Source of the DNA: Planctomycetota bacterium
GTDB taxonomy: Bacteria > Planctomycetota > Planctomycetia > Pirellulales > Pirellulaceae
Direction of reading: 5' to 3'
Length of the DNA: 22,579 nucleotides
Assembly: GCA_026692885.1 (NCBI GenBank)
Contig: JAPLNJ010000676.1
Location: forward strand, 1-22,579
Part shown: piece by piece, positions 1 through 8,444 of the stretch
Layout of the letters: the number at the start of each line of letters is the position of its first letter
How positions within the stretch are numbered: position 1 is the stretch's first letter
The notes under the pieces: generated by a model
Told to the model about the DNA's origin: nothing
Seen by the model: the letters and a program-made list of their open reading frames with translations, nothing else
Databases searched by the model: none
Translations under genes and position numbers: made by a program

Positions 1-1
1 C

Positions 2-544
2 GTCCAATACTTGCTGGAGCGGTATGGTCTGGCTGACACACGGACAAGATTCCTGATCATGGACCAGCGCCGCAGGTGCATTAGCGACGATCGACCGCTG
101 CTGACGCTGGGACACTTCCAGGGCTTCTTTGGCCAATTCCCGGTTACGTTCCAGGCACGGTCTCCCCGTCAGGAATACTGGACACGCATTACCGTGCCAA
201 AGTTGCTGCTGTCGTCAACTGAAACCACCCTTCAACGTCAGTTCCGCGAGTTTCGGGATGACCTTCCGCCTGACTCGGTCCCGCATGCGGCTCTGGTGAT
301 TCAATATCCCCATGTTCGCGTGCCGTCGAGCCTCGTGGTGCACAATGTGCTACCCCTGAATGCTAATGCGCCCGGTACCCACCTGCTATGGACCCACCAG
401 GATGGCGACAAAATCGCCATCGAGACGCTGTCGGCGCTGTTGGACAATGTCGATCAAGAATACCCGCCTAAAGATTGGTGCTATTCCAGGGAGCATCCGG
501 ACTTCAGGGAGATCGCACCTCGAAAGGCTAGACGCCAACGGTAG
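2..544 (+). CDS. Hypothetical protein, 5'-partial
   Basis: The open frame enters from the left edge of the window. A TTG at 11 is the first possible start, but the frame is already open at 2, so the true start probably lies outside. About 180 residues are visible, ending at TAG 542-544. The protein is soluble, with no membrane segment or signal peptide, and its C-terminus is basic (ends KARRQR). Base composition at third codon positions looks coding. I recognise no domain; it contains several Pro/His-rich loops. It is followed by a long stretch without a convincing gene, so no operon context helps. Confidence 0.45.
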   Translation, partial: VQYLLERYGLADTRTRFLIMDQRRRCISDDRPLLTLGHFQGFFGQFPVTFQARSPRQEYWTRITVPKLLLSSTETTLQRQFREFRDDLPPDSVPHAALVIQYPHVRVPSSLVVHNVLPLNANAPGTHLLWTHQDGDKIAIETLSALLDNVDQEYPPKDWCYSREHPDFREIAPRKARRQR

Positions 545-1142
545 GAGTGAGGCGTCAGCGGCAGATCCCCTTCCCCTTTGGCCGAATGCTGCCACACCGA
601 CTGATCGCCAGACTGTTCCGGGCTGCCGCGGCCACTGCTAAGACATCCGACGCTGTCTTCGCCGCTGCGCAGACGCCGATGCCTTCGCGTGGTACGACAG
701 CACGGCCTGTCGGCCTCCGTGATGGTCCGTCACTGACCCTACCCCGCGGCTTCAGTGCGATGAACGAGATGGTGGGTCGTGGCGATCTTCTCGGCACTGC
801 CTCACTACAGGGCAACGTGAGCCTATTGCGCTGCTTTGGCTCCTGATCAGTGACGTCGTTATCCACCTACCGACGCCATGTGATCTGGACACGCTGCCAG
901 GCTCACGGGCCATTGAACGACAACCGGTCGGTGCCCTTGCCAATCGACGGTTGGAAGACTAACACTGAATACCGACGCGCGTCGGTAGCTTTAACTTCCT
1001 GCCAACGACCGAGGTTCTGGTTCGACGATACTGCGAGGCACGAGGGCCTGCGATCAGTTCTGCCTCGCCGCTAACAAGACGGTCTATGAGGTCACGGCCA
1101 GTCGTGCAAGAATGGTAAACAGGCTGTGCTAACCACTGGAAC
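545..1142. other. Roughly 600-base stretch with no convincing gene
   Basis: A GTG-started frame at 547-846 (99 codons) begins 2 bases after the preceding stop and has moderately GC-rich third positions. Its product is Arg/Ala/Pro-rich without recognisable folds, and a similar-length frame is open on the opposite strand, so neither is called. From 850 to 1142 I see no coding frame, repeat or RNA that I can name. Confidence 0.4.
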
Positions 1143-1171
1143 CGGATGGCTGGCACGGCACCAACCATCCG
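1143..1171 (+). promoter_or_regulatory. Leader hairpin before the HTH-protein gene
   Basis: CGGATGG (1143-1149) pairs with CCATCCG (1165-1171). Inside, TGG (1151-1153) pairs with CCA (1161-1163) across a single C/A mismatch, giving 10 bp in total around a 7-base loop. It ends 28 bases before the chosen start at 1200. There is no T-run after it, so it looks more like a 5'-UTR structure than a terminator. Its role is unknown. Confidence 0.4.
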
Positions 1172-1199
1172 ATTCGATCGTGTACGGAAGGAACCAAAC

Positions 1200-2054
1200 A
1201 TGCGATGGACTTCGCCCCCACTGTTTTCTGAACTGCGGCGGTGGAACCCGATGAGCCCGCCTGACTGGCGCTGGGATCGCGCAGGGCGTTTAATCGACGA
1301 CGGCAGGTACGTCTCCCGACGACGCGACGACACGGAGACCGGGAGAGCCGTGTATTTCATACGGGCCTGGGACCGGTGTGAGACGGACCGTGACTTCGCA
1401 CGCCTCGCGAGGCGCGAGCCCGAACTCTACGCCGCCCATGCCATCTACCAAGACAACCGGGATCTGCGAATGGTGCTGGAAGCCCGTCTCCTGGCCCGCC
1501 AGACGCCTGAGCAGGTGGCCCAGCGCGTAGGCGTGAGCGCTGCCGTGGTGCATACCTACACATCGGTCTTCTTCGACATTGCGGACAGGCTAGATGCACG
1601 GGACTGGATCTGCTGGTTCGCCATCGGCGTGAGGTCCCTTGATGGCCCCCGGGAGAAGGCACTCCCCGCCGTTGTCCGGCTGTGCGGCTACTTCGGCGGG
1701 CCGTTGGTGCTGGAAGCGGTGCTCAAGGAGGTACCCCGGGTCCCGGACCTGTTCGCGGAGCCTCCTGATCTGGCCACGATAGATGGCCAGATCGCTGCTC
1801 GGGTCCGGATGTTTTTGGCTGTGATGCTGCTCCCCGTCAACAAAACGACGCTTTCAGATTTGCTTAGATTGCGACAAGCCGGTGCGCAATCGGCCCCGCT
1901 GATGTCGTACTTGCCCGTGTTCGGCGGCGTTCTGCGTGATCTGGCAACCGATCTGCCCGATGAACTACTGGAAATCGTCGCCAAGGACCAGCCTGGATGC
2001 AGGGGTGGGGCAGACGCGGAGGTCCCCGTGAGTCAAACCCGGCAAGTTGCGTGA
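1200..2054 (+). CDS. Conserved-type protein with central helix-turn-helix segment
   Basis: The 284-residue protein is cytosolic, with no signal peptide or membrane span. ATG 1200 is preferred over the in-frame ATG at 1146. GAAGGAACC sits just upstream, closely matching the ribosome site of the M48 gene at 12802, while the 1146 start lies inside a hairpin. Around residues 95-125 a short HTH-like block (TPEQVAQRVGVSAAVVHTY) has the spacing of a sigma-region-4 or phage-type HTH. It is followed by hydrophobic helices and a helical C-terminal half. A short Trp/Arg-rich segment lies before residue 40. With the next two genes it forms a set I associate with planctomycete genomes (family memory, not a search). 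A DNA-binding or scaffold role is possible but unproven. Confidence 0.7.
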   Translation: MRWTSPPLFSELRRWNPMSPPDWRWDRAGRLIDDGRYVSRRRDDTETGRAVYFIRAWDRCETDRDFARLARREPELYAAHAIYQDNRDLRMVLEARLLARQTPEQVAQRVGVSAAVVHTYTSVFFDIADRLDARDWICWFAIGVRSLDGPREKALPAVVRLCGYFGGPLVLEAVLKEVPRVPDLFAEPPDLATIDGQIAARVRMFLAVMLLPVNKTTLSDLLRLRQAGAQSAPLMSYLPVFGGVLRDLATDLPDELLEIVAKDQPGCRGGADAEVPVSQTRQVA

Positions 2055-2161
2055 TCGCGGTGAGCGCGGGCCAGCAGTTTCCCTGCCTCAAAGTGCATCC
2101 GCAGCCCGTTCGACGACGAAGCACACAAGATGTAGCACAACGGACCCCGAAATGAGCCTTT

Positions 2162-2485
2162 ATGGCGTGGGAATCGAAGGCACCTGACAAACAATACTAC
2201 TACCGTTCTGTACGGGTCGGCGGCCGTGTGCGCAAGCGGTACTTCGGGCGTGGCTTGGCGGGCAAGACCGTCGCCCAGCAAGATGCCCTGCGCCTCGCTG
2301 CTCGCGATGCGTGGCAGGTTGCAGTACGGCAGTGGGACGCTGCCGAGGCCGCATCGGCACGGCTCTTGGACGGTGCAGATCTGCTCAGCAGTGCGGTACT
2401 GCTGACGGCAGGGTTCGACCAGTCTACACGACACGCATGGAGGCCATCCAGAAATGCCCGACGAACTCCTTCCCGACCCTGCTGA
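2162..2485 (+). CDS. Small Tyr/Arg-rich conserved protein
   Basis: The 107-residue protein opens with a compact basic-aromatic block (MAWES..YYYRSVRVGGRVRKRYFGRG). This resembles short planctomycete proteins with a conserved YYYRSxRxGGRVxxxYxG start. A helical segment rich in Ala, Asp and Gln follows (residues 40-75). The last 10 residues are read from sequence overlapping the next gene (32-base overlap). The site before the start is weak (GAAATGAG), and there are about 105 non-coding bases upstream. The basic N-terminus could bind nucleic acid, but this is inference. It probably works with the neighbouring genes at 1200 and 2454, with which it tends to travel (recollection of the family). 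Confidence 0.65.
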   Translation: MAWESKAPDKQYYYRSVRVGGRVRKRYFGRGLAGKTVAQQDALRLAARDAWQVAVRQWDAAEAASARLLDGADLLSSAVLLTAGFDQSTRHAWRPSRNARRTPSRPC

Positions 2486-3062
2486 ACCGACCGCCGTGGA
2501 CGAGCTGCGGAGCTTGGTTGCGCAGGCACGAGCAGGCGACGTGAGCGTGCTGCCGCTGCTGCGACAGACACTAGACCGGCACCCCCAGGTCTGGCAGCAC
2601 TTCGGTAACCTTGCCGGTCACGCCGAACAGGCATGGCTCAAGCTCCTGGCTGGGGGCGATCTGTGCATCCTGGAGTCGGTTTCCCGGAAGGCCAGCGAGT
2701 TGCGGTCTGAACTGGCCGGGCCAACCCCCTCACCGCTTGAAAGGCTACTGGTCGACGCAGTGGTCGTGAGTTGGCTGGAGGCTGAATACTATACCATGGT
2801 CCTCGCGGCTGCACGCGAAGAAGGTTCCCCTCGCCAAGCCGAGTCGCTCCAGCAGCGTCGGACTGCCGCTCACCGGCGTCACCTAGCGGCGATCAAGACG
2901 CTGGCCGAGACACGGAAACTGCTGTCGTCCCCGTCCCCATCTGCCCGCGGGTCCTCGAAGTCAAGACGGCGGGGCGGGCTGAGCCTGCATGTCGACGAGG
3001 AAACGCCCCCGCTCTCGCCGCATGCGGATGCGTCACTGTCCGCGGAAGCCTCGGGCCAATGA
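2454..3062 (+). CDS. Helical conserved protein
   Basis: The 202-residue soluble protein starts at ATG 2454 with GGAGG about 10 bases upstream, inside the end of the preceding gene. Residues 15-50 carry a DELRSLVAQARAGD-type helix and an Arg/Leu repeat reminiscent of armadillo/HEAT-like pairs (RAGDVSVLPLLRQTLD, then HPQVWQHFGNL). Residues 90-125 contain SPLERLLVDAVVVSWLEAEY, and 125-160 hold an Arg/Gln/His-rich helix ending in LAAIKTLAETRKLL. The C-terminal 40 residues are Ser/Arg/Pro-rich and disordered. The organisation matches a planctomycete family of unknown function. No catalytic motif is visible. Confidence 0.65.
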   Translation: MPDELLPDPAEPTAVDELRSLVAQARAGDVSVLPLLRQTLDRHPQVWQHFGNLAGHAEQAWLKLLAGGDLCILESVSRKASELRSELAGPTPSPLERLLVDAVVVSWLEAEYYTMVLAAAREEGSPRQAESLQQRRTAAHRRHLAAIKTLAETRKLLSSPSPSARGSSKSRRRGGLSLHVDEETPPLSPHADASLSAEASGQ

Positions 3063-3073
3063 TGGATCTCTGA

Positions 3074-3105
3074 CACGGCGCCCTAGACATGCTGAAGGTG
3101 CCGTG
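3074..3105 (+). terminator. Hairpin after the helical-protein gene
   Basis: CACGGCGCC (3074-3082) pairs with GGTGCCGTG (3097-3105): 9 bp with one G-U and a 14-base loop. It starts 12 bases after the stop at 3062 and lies before the exonuclease gene. There is no T-run, so it is at best a factor-dependent terminator or an mRNA-stabilising structure. Confidence 0.4.
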
Positions 3106-3176
3106 AGCGTGCCATGCTGTTCCGCCCCTCGCCCCCGATGTATATTGGCCGAGGTCAAACGGAACGGACGCCCCCT

Positions 3177-4040
3177 ATGCTTCGCAACACCTTCGTGCAT
3201 CTACCCGGTATCGGTCCACGACGCGAAAAGTCGCTGTGGGATCGTGGGATCTTGGACTGGCACCAGTTTCTGGCAGCGGCAGATGGCGGCATCCTGCCGG
3301 GACACAACCAGCAAGCAGCCCTGACCCTGGTACGTCAGTCCCTCGCCGCTGTCACCAGCGGCAATGCGGACTTCTTCAAATCGCTCTTGCCGTCAGGCGA
3401 GGCGTGGCGGCTTTATCCCGAGTTCGCCGACCGGGCGGTCTTCATAGACATCGAGACCACAGGACTATCCGGTTACGACGACCAAGTCACCGTCATCGGT
3501 GCGTTGGACGCAGGGGGCCTGAAGTTGTTTGTCCAGGGCCTGAACCTGGATCAATTTCCGGCGTACATCGAGCAGTTTCCGCTGCTGGTCAGCTTCAACG
3601 GGTGCCAGTTTGACGTCCCGTTTCTACGAGTCCACTTTCCCCATGCCCGGCTCGACCAGGCCCACGTCGACTTGCGGTTCGTGCTCGCCTCACTGGGCTA
3701 CCGGGGCGGGCTGAAGGCCGTCGAGCAGAGGTTGGGGCTCCGCCGCGACCCGCTGATCCAGGGCGTGGACGGTTTCGAGGCTGTTCGTTTGTGGCATCGG
3801 TATCGCCGTGGCGACCGAGCAGCCCTGGAGAAACTGATCCTCTACAACCTGACGGACGTGGTGAACCTTGTCGAGCTGTCCGAGACAGCGATACGGCTCA
3901 AGTATCGCCGGGTCGCCTTCCCCGGTACCGTGCCGGACTGCGCACCACGGTCTACGCCAGCGTTGGACCGGGAAGTGGTCGCTGGTCACCTCGCCGCGTG
4001 CAGCCACGGCACAAGTTCTGTCACATCGACCAGGCCATGA
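3177..4040 (+). CDS. RNase H-like 3'-5' exonuclease (RNase_H_2/YprB type)
   Basis: The 287-residue protein belongs to the DnaQ/RNase H-like nucleases that remove nucleotides with two metal ions. Visible catalytic motifs are FIDIETTG (D91, E93), LVSFNGCQFDVPF (N141, D146), HVDLR (D165) and YNLTDVVNL (D227), in the right order and spacing. The N-terminus (HLPGIGPRREKSLWDRGI, residues 8-25) is the helix-hairpin-like opening usual in this subfamily. ATG 3177 is chosen over the ATG at 3114, because the upstream 21 residues are unlike the family. The stop overlaps the ATG of the next gene (ATGA), so the two are probably translated together. The substrate (DNA or RNA) cannot be told from the sequence. 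Confidence 0.85.
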   Translation: MLRNTFVHLPGIGPRREKSLWDRGILDWHQFLAAADGGILPGHNQQAALTLVRQSLAAVTSGNADFFKSLLPSGEAWRLYPEFADRAVFIDIETTGLSGYDDQVTVIGALDAGGLKLFVQGLNLDQFPAYIEQFPLLVSFNGCQFDVPFLRVHFPHARLDQAHVDLRFVLASLGYRGGLKAVEQRLGLRRDPLIQGVDGFEAVRLWHRYRRGDRAALEKLILYNLTDVVNLVELSETAIRLKYRRVAFPGTVPDCAPRSTPALDREVVAGHLAACSHGTSSVTSTRP

Positions 4041-5698
4041 AAAACGCACCCCATTTCTTCATCTCGGCGGCGCTGGGCATCCTGCTGACAGGTCAGATGG
4101 CGGTGGCGGACAACCTCGTCTCCAATGGCTCCGCGGAGCAGGTTGCCGCCAACGGGGCGCCGGAAGGATGGGGACTGTACGTCGGCGCGGGCAAGATGAC
4201 GTTCACGGCGAGCCTGGAGGAGAAACGCACCGGCGAGCGGGCAGCCTGCCTGGAGCTGGCGGCCTGGCACACACCCAAGGACGCGGCCGATGCCGAGGCA
4301 AACCGGAGCGTCAGCGGGGCGATTCTCCTGGCCCCCAACAACGGATACAGCGCTGTGGGAGCGTTGGAGTGCGTGCCGGGCACCACCTACGTCTATTCGT
4401 TCTGGTTCAAGGGCAGCGTGCCCTCGGCCTCCGTCAGCGTGACCGACTGGCCGTCCGCTGAAGCCGACCACACGCAGCGTGTCCACCACGCTGTCACCGG
4501 TGGAACACTTCGCCCCAGCTCAACCTGGCAACGCTGCACGGGGACGTTCCGCATCCAAGAGGGCATCCACCGCTTCGCCTTGATGATCCACGCGTCCGGT
4601 AAGCAGCGCGACGGGTTCACGCTGGGCAAGCTCTACGTGGACGATGCTGAGATCAAAGCCAAGGGCTATCCCGATGGCGAACTGCGAGGGATCTGGTGCG
4701 GGCTGCCCAAGGCCCAGAAACGCGAGGAAGGTCTCCGCGAGATCCAGGAAACCCTCGACCGACTGAAAGCGTCCGGCTTCAACACGCTGTTCGTCTGGAC
4801 CTCGTCCCTCTATCTCGCGGCCTTGGATAGGCCGCAACTCCAAGAGGCCGATCCCCAGGCGACTTGGGACGCGCTGGGGGAAGTGATCCGTGCCGCCACG
4901 GAGCGAAAGCTCCAGGTCCATGTCTGGTACTCACCCTGGATTTACAAGCAGACCAGCCGCGCCGTTGAGCTGCGAGACCATCCGGACTGGGCCGCCGTCA
5001 GTGCAAAGGGTACTGCCGACAAGGAGGGCATCTGCTTCGCTCGGCCCGATGGGCGGCAGTTTGAGCTGGACCTGCTCGGCAAGCTGATCGACCGCTACCC
5101 TGATCTGGCCGGGATTCACATCGAGGAGCCGGGCTACAACTGGGGCGAAGACTACTGTTTCTGCGACCACTGCCAGCAGCTCTGCCACCAGTGGTTCGGG
5201 CTGGACCCGCATAAGGACCCCGATGTTGCCAAGCCGACGCTGCACAACCTCGCGGCGTTCATGGGAACGGACTTCATGGCCCAGCTTCGCCAGTTAGTGA
5301 TGGCCAAGCGACCCGAACTATGGCTGTCGGCCAATGGCTCCGGTGGTGACAATCCCGACTGGTACATCGGCCGAGACTGGACAACTTGGGCCCGCCGCAA
5401 CTACCTCGACTTCTACGTCCCGCAGCTCTACACGCAGAGTCCCGATGCGTTTGGGCAGCAGGCCACCAAGACCAAGGCCAGATTGGGCGATTGCGATCTG
5501 ATCACGGGGATGGCAGTAAGCTGGAGCGGAATCTACCCCGCGAGGCAGGACTCCAAGGTGATCCAGGCCGAGATCGCCGCTGCCCGCAGGCTGGGCGCCA
5601 AGGGGTTCGTCCTCTTCCACCTCGACCATTTCCAGGACGAGTATTTCCAGGCCATCCACGAGTCGTTTCGCGGCCGTGTCATCGAGCCAACGAAGTGA
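4037..5698 (+). CDS. Secreted GHL10-like glycoside-hydrolase-like protein
   Basis: The 553-residue protein has a Sec signal peptide (basic start, hydrophobic core, AVA|D cleavage near residue 24). Residues 25-210 look like a beta-sandwich carbohydrate-binding module (NLVSNGSAEQ..PEGWGLY). From about 215 a TIM-barrel-type domain begins with ELRGIWC and runs through GFNTLFVW, LQVHVWYSPW and IHIEEPGYNWGEDYCFCDHC to a typical late-barrel GFVLFHLDHF. This matches family-10-like (DUF187/GHL10) proteins. The acidic pair in IHIEEP is the best candidate for a catalytic centre, and CFCDHC is a likely metal or disulfide site. It presumably acts outside the cytoplasm on polysaccharide. ATG 4037 overlaps the exonuclease stop. 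The frame is open upstream to 3791, but the signal peptide fixes the start. Confidence 0.8.
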   Translation: MKNAPHFFISAALGILLTGQMAVADNLVSNGSAEQVAANGAPEGWGLYVGAGKMTFTASLEEKRTGERAACLELAAWHTPKDAADAEANRSVSGAILLAPNNGYSAVGALECVPGTTYVYSFWFKGSVPSASVSVTDWPSAEADHTQRVHHAVTGGTLRPSSTWQRCTGTFRIQEGIHRFALMIHASGKQRDGFTLGKLYVDDAEIKAKGYPDGELRGIWCGLPKAQKREEGLREIQETLDRLKASGFNTLFVWTSSLYLAALDRPQLQEADPQATWDALGEVIRAATERKLQVHVWYSPWIYKQTSRAVELRDHPDWAAVSAKGTADKEGICFARPDGRQFELDLLGKLIDRYPDLAGIHIEEPGYNWGEDYCFCDHCQQLCHQWFGLDPHKDPDVAKPTLHNLAAFMGTDFMAQLRQLVMAKRPELWLSANGSGGDNPDWYIGRDWTTWARRNYLDFYVPQLYTQSPDAFGQQATKTKARLGDCDLITGMAVSWSGIYPARQDSKVIQAEIAAARRLGAKGFVLFHLDHFQDEYFQAIHESFRGRVIEPTK

Positions 5699-7008
5699 TG
5701 AGGGAATGGATCGTGCTTGCGGCGTTGAGATATCGCAACTTCCGGCTGTTCTTCTTTGGCCAGGGAATTTCGCTGATCGGCACCTGGATGCAGCAGGTCG
5801 CCATGATCTGGCTCGTCTACCGGCTGGGCAACTCGGTGTTCCTGTTGGGGTTGGTGGGCTTTTGCAGCCAGATCCCCAGTTTCTTCCTGGCCCCCGTGGC
5901 TGGCGTGTACACGGACCGCTGGAACCTGCACCGGACAATTCTCCTGACCCAGAGTCTGGCCATGTGCCAGGCCCTGAGCCTGGCCGTGCTGACTCTGACC
6001 GGTACGGTTGCAGTCTGGCATGTCCTGGTCCTCAGCGTTTGCTTGGGGCTCGTCAACGCCTTGGACATACCCGCTCGGCAAGCCTTTCTGATCCGGATGG
6101 TGGAAGGGCGTGAAAGCCTGCCCAATGCCATCGGCCTGAACTCGTCGATGTTCAATGGGGCCCGGCTCGTGGGACCTACGATAGCCGGTTTTCTGATCGC
6201 GCTGGTGGGGGAAGGCGTCTGCTTCCTGCTGAACGCCCTGAGTTATGTGGCCGTGTTGGCCGCCTTGTTGGCCATGCGACTGCCGCGGCAAGCACCGGCC
6301 AAGCCTCAGCAGCATGTCCTGCACGAACTGCTCGAAGGCTTCCGCTATGCCATTCGGTTTCTTCCGATTCGCGACATCCTGCTGCTGCTAGCCTTTGTGA
6401 ACATGGCGGCCATGTCGCTGACGGTGCTCTTGCCGGTCTTTGCCACGAAAGTGCTCCAAGGCGGATCGGACACGCTTGGCCTATTGACGGCGGCGATTGG
6501 GTTGGGCGCACTGCTTGGAGCCCTATGCCTTGCCTACCGCAAGAGCGTGCTGGGCTTGGGGAGGCAGATTGCCTGGGCCAGTGCCTTGCTCGGCCTGAGC
6601 CTCGTGGCGTTTTCGTTCTCCGCCGTGCTGTGGCTTTCGCTGTTGCTGCTGGTGATCGGCGGCTTCGCCGTAATGATGGAGACGGCGGCCAGTAACACGA
6701 TCCTGCAAACCATCGTGGACGACGACAAACGGGGCCGGGTGATGAGCTTTTACGCCATGGCGTTTCTGGGGGCGGCTCCGTTGGGCAGTCTGTTGGCTGG
6801 TAGTCTGGCCAGTCACCTGGGAGTGGCCAGCGTCGTGCGACTGGGCGGGATCCTGTGCCTCGTGGGTTCGGCAGTTTTCGCGTGGCGGTTGTCTGTCCTG
6901 CGGGAAATCGTCCGGCCGATCTATCAGCGGATTGGAATCCTGCCTGATGTGACGTCCGGGATTCCGTGTGAGGCGGAAGTGAATGTGACCGAGAATGGCG
7001 AAAGCTGA
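5698..7008 (+). CDS. MFS transporter, EntS/MFS_3-like exporter
   Basis: The 436-residue integral membrane protein has about 12 hydrophobic segments. It opens with ALRYRNFRLFFFGQGISLIG and TWMQQVAMIWLVYRL, the usual start of MFS_3 (EntS-like) efflux proteins. The cytoplasmic loop GVYTDRWNLHRTILL is a motif A equivalent. Midway there is a basic loop (residues 195-215), and the second half starts near FLPIRDILLLLAFVNMAA. The ATG lies inside the preceding stop (TGATG), so translation is coupled to the GHL10-like gene. The substrate is unknown; siderophores, drugs or small metabolites are typical for the family. The C-terminus (about 45 residues) is soluble. Upstream frame extension to 5386 is a shadow. 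Confidence 0.85.
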   Translation: MREWIVLAALRYRNFRLFFFGQGISLIGTWMQQVAMIWLVYRLGNSVFLLGLVGFCSQIPSFFLAPVAGVYTDRWNLHRTILLTQSLAMCQALSLAVLTLTGTVAVWHVLVLSVCLGLVNALDIPARQAFLIRMVEGRESLPNAIGLNSSMFNGARLVGPTIAGFLIALVGEGVCFLLNALSYVAVLAALLAMRLPRQAPAKPQQHVLHELLEGFRYAIRFLPIRDILLLLAFVNMAAMSLTVLLPVFATKVLQGGSDTLGLLTAAIGLGALLGALCLAYRKSVLGLGRQIAWASALLGLSLVAFSFSAVLWLSLLLLVIGGFAVMMETAASNTILQTIVDDDKRGRVMSFYAMAFLGAAPLGSLLAGSLASHLGVASVVRLGGILCLVGSAVFAWRLSVLREIVRPIYQRIGILPDVTSGIPCEAEVNVTENGES

Positions 7009-7013
7009 TCGCG

Positions 7014-7136
7014 GTGAGCCGCTGGGTGCTGCTCGTCCGCAGCGTGGCGGTCCGGTACACGGGGCCGTTGACGTTGCTGATCGTCTGGGCCATGTTGGTC
7101 GGGTTACTGGCCGACAATCCGTCGCCAGGTCGCTAG
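7014..7136 (+). CDS. Probable 40-residue single-span membrane peptide
   Basis: The GTG at 7014 is 5 bases after the MFS stop, and the TAG at 7134-7136 is 12 bases before the next start, so the frame exactly fills the gap. The product starts MSRWVLLVRSVAVRY and continues into a hydrophobic span (PLTLLIVWAMLVGLLA, residues 18-33) with a short polar tail. The basic residues before the span suggest an N-in topology. The ribosome site is weak, but coupling to the MFS gene could compensate. It could be a subunit or regulator of the transporter, or chance. I recognise no family. Confidence 0.45.
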   Translation: MSRWVLLVRSVAVRYTGPLTLLIVWAMLVGLLADNPSPGR

Positions 7137-7148
7137 GCGGAGGCCCAC

Positions 7149-8276
7149 ATGAAGCTCACCATCAGTGTGCTCTTGGTTTGCGTCCTGAACTCGTTCGCGC
7201 TGGGAGCGGAACAGCCTCCTACGCCAGACGTGAGCACGCCCGCGGCGGCGCGGCCGGTCGTGGGCGCAATCCGCTGGGACGCGTGGTACGGACGCGGTTC
7301 GCCCGTCTCGGAAGTCGAAAAAACGCTGGGGCCGAAGAAGTACCATTTCCGTCTGCCGTTCTTCGCGAAAGTGATCTCCCCGGCCACCGTCAGCATCGAC
7401 GGTGATTCGCAGCAGATCATGGAACAGGAAATCGGCTATGCCGCCAGTGCGGGACTGGACTACTGGGCGTTCGTCGATTACTGGGACCAGGGAAACCTCG
7501 GGATTGCGCTTCGGCGCTATCGGGCGGCCGGGGAAAAGAAGGGCCTTCGATTCTGCCTGATCGAGGAAGGCGGACGGATTGACCGAATCGGGACGTCCGG
7601 CTGGCCACGGCTGGTGACCTGTTTCAAGGACCCCCATTACCAGACCGTGCTTGATGGCCGACCACTCTTGTTCGTCTTCGGTCCCCCGAAAGTTATGGGC
7701 AAAAAAGAATTCGAGTCGCTTGCCGATCAAGTGGTCGCCGCGGGACTCAAGAAACCGTATTTCGTGTTCATGGGCTGGAATCCGGTGGCCGACGCTCAGG
7801 AGGTGAAGACGCTGGGCTTCGATGCTGTTTCCGCCTACGCGGCTGGGGCGGGATATCGTTGGGAGCAGTGGCCCTACGAACAGCTGACCAAGCACGTGCG
7901 CACCGCGTACTGGGAGGTATGTCGCCAGCAGCGCATTCCGACCATCACGTTTGCCACGGCGGGTTGGGATCCCAGGCCGCGCGTCGAGCACCCTGTCCCA
8001 TGGGTCTCCGTTGAAGCTCGTCCCGACCCGACGCCGCCCGAACAGCAACAGCCGTTGCTAGACGCTGTGACGGCCACCCCGGCGCAAGTAGCCCAGCATC
8101 TTCGGGACGCGATTGACTGGACAAAAAACAACCGGGACCTAAACCCGGCGAACGCGATGATCGTCTACGGCTGGAACGAGAACGACGAGGGCGGCTGGCT
8201 GATACCCACTTTGAAGGCCGATGGTCAACCCGACAGCAGCCGCCTCGACGCAGTCTTGCAAGTCCTCAAGCGATGA
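7149..8276 (+). CDS. Secreted GH99-like domain protein
   Basis: The 375-residue protein has a cleavable signal peptide (MKLTISVLLVCVLNSFALGA, cut near residue 20). The mature part matches GH99/WbsX-like (GH71/99-type) domains: VGAIRWDAWYG near residue 40, PKKYHFRLPFF, EQEIGYAASAGLDYWAFVDYW (residues 95-115), PYFVFMGWNP (about 215) and the late AMIVYGWNENDEGGW (about 342), where the conserved Glu and Asn lie. The family cleaves or modifies mannose-type glycans; whether this member is active is not shown. GGAGG sits 8 bases before the ATG. It shares its unit with another secreted glycan-acting protein (4037), which supports a joint extracytoplasmic role. Confidence 0.8.
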   Translation: MKLTISVLLVCVLNSFALGAEQPPTPDVSTPAAARPVVGAIRWDAWYGRGSPVSEVEKTLGPKKYHFRLPFFAKVISPATVSIDGDSQQIMEQEIGYAASAGLDYWAFVDYWDQGNLGIALRRYRAAGEKKGLRFCLIEEGGRIDRIGTSGWPRLVTCFKDPHYQTVLDGRPLLFVFGPPKVMGKKEFESLADQVVAAGLKKPYFVFMGWNPVADAQEVKTLGFDAVSAYAAGAGYRWEQWPYEQLTKHVRTAYWEVCRQQRIPTITFATAGWDPRPRVEHPVPWVSVEARPDPTPPEQQQPLLDAVTATPAQVAQHLRDAIDWTKNNRDLNPANAMIVYGWNENDEGGWLIPTLKADGQPDSSRLDAVLQVLKR

Positions 8277-8282
8277 CTTCAT

Positions 8283-8315
8283 GCGGACCCGGACCCGCGC
8301 GGGGCGTTGGTCCGC
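8283..8315 (+). terminator. Inverted repeat after the GH99-like gene
   Basis: GCGGACC (8283-8289) pairs with GGTCCGC (8309-8315), with a self-complementary CCCGCGCGGG inside the loop. It starts 6 bases after the stop. The following bases are only mildly T-rich (GATTCTTCG), so an intrinsic terminator is uncertain. It is followed by about 130 bases to the next gene. Confidence 0.45.
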
Positions 8316-8444
8316 CGATTCTTCGCTGCCGTTTGCGATACTGCCCCGGCTCGTCTGACATGGTACATTGAGTCCGTCGACACGCAGCGGGCAAGCCCCT
8401 CCTGCCTGTAGCCGCATCCGTACCCTTGAAACAGGAGTCAGCAG

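Noticed and set aside
547..846. GTG-started 99-codon frame at the left end
   Set aside because: Start spacing is suggestive, but the product is unlike a folded protein and an opposite-strand frame (555-866) is equally long.
6176..7117. Minus-strand frame of 313 codons
   Set aside because: Opposite the MFS gene and very Ser/Pro/Arg-rich, typical of an antisense shadow in GC-rich DNA.
7104..8048. Minus-strand frame of 314 codons
   Set aside because: Shadow of the GH99-like gene; no ribosome site and no protein-like pattern.
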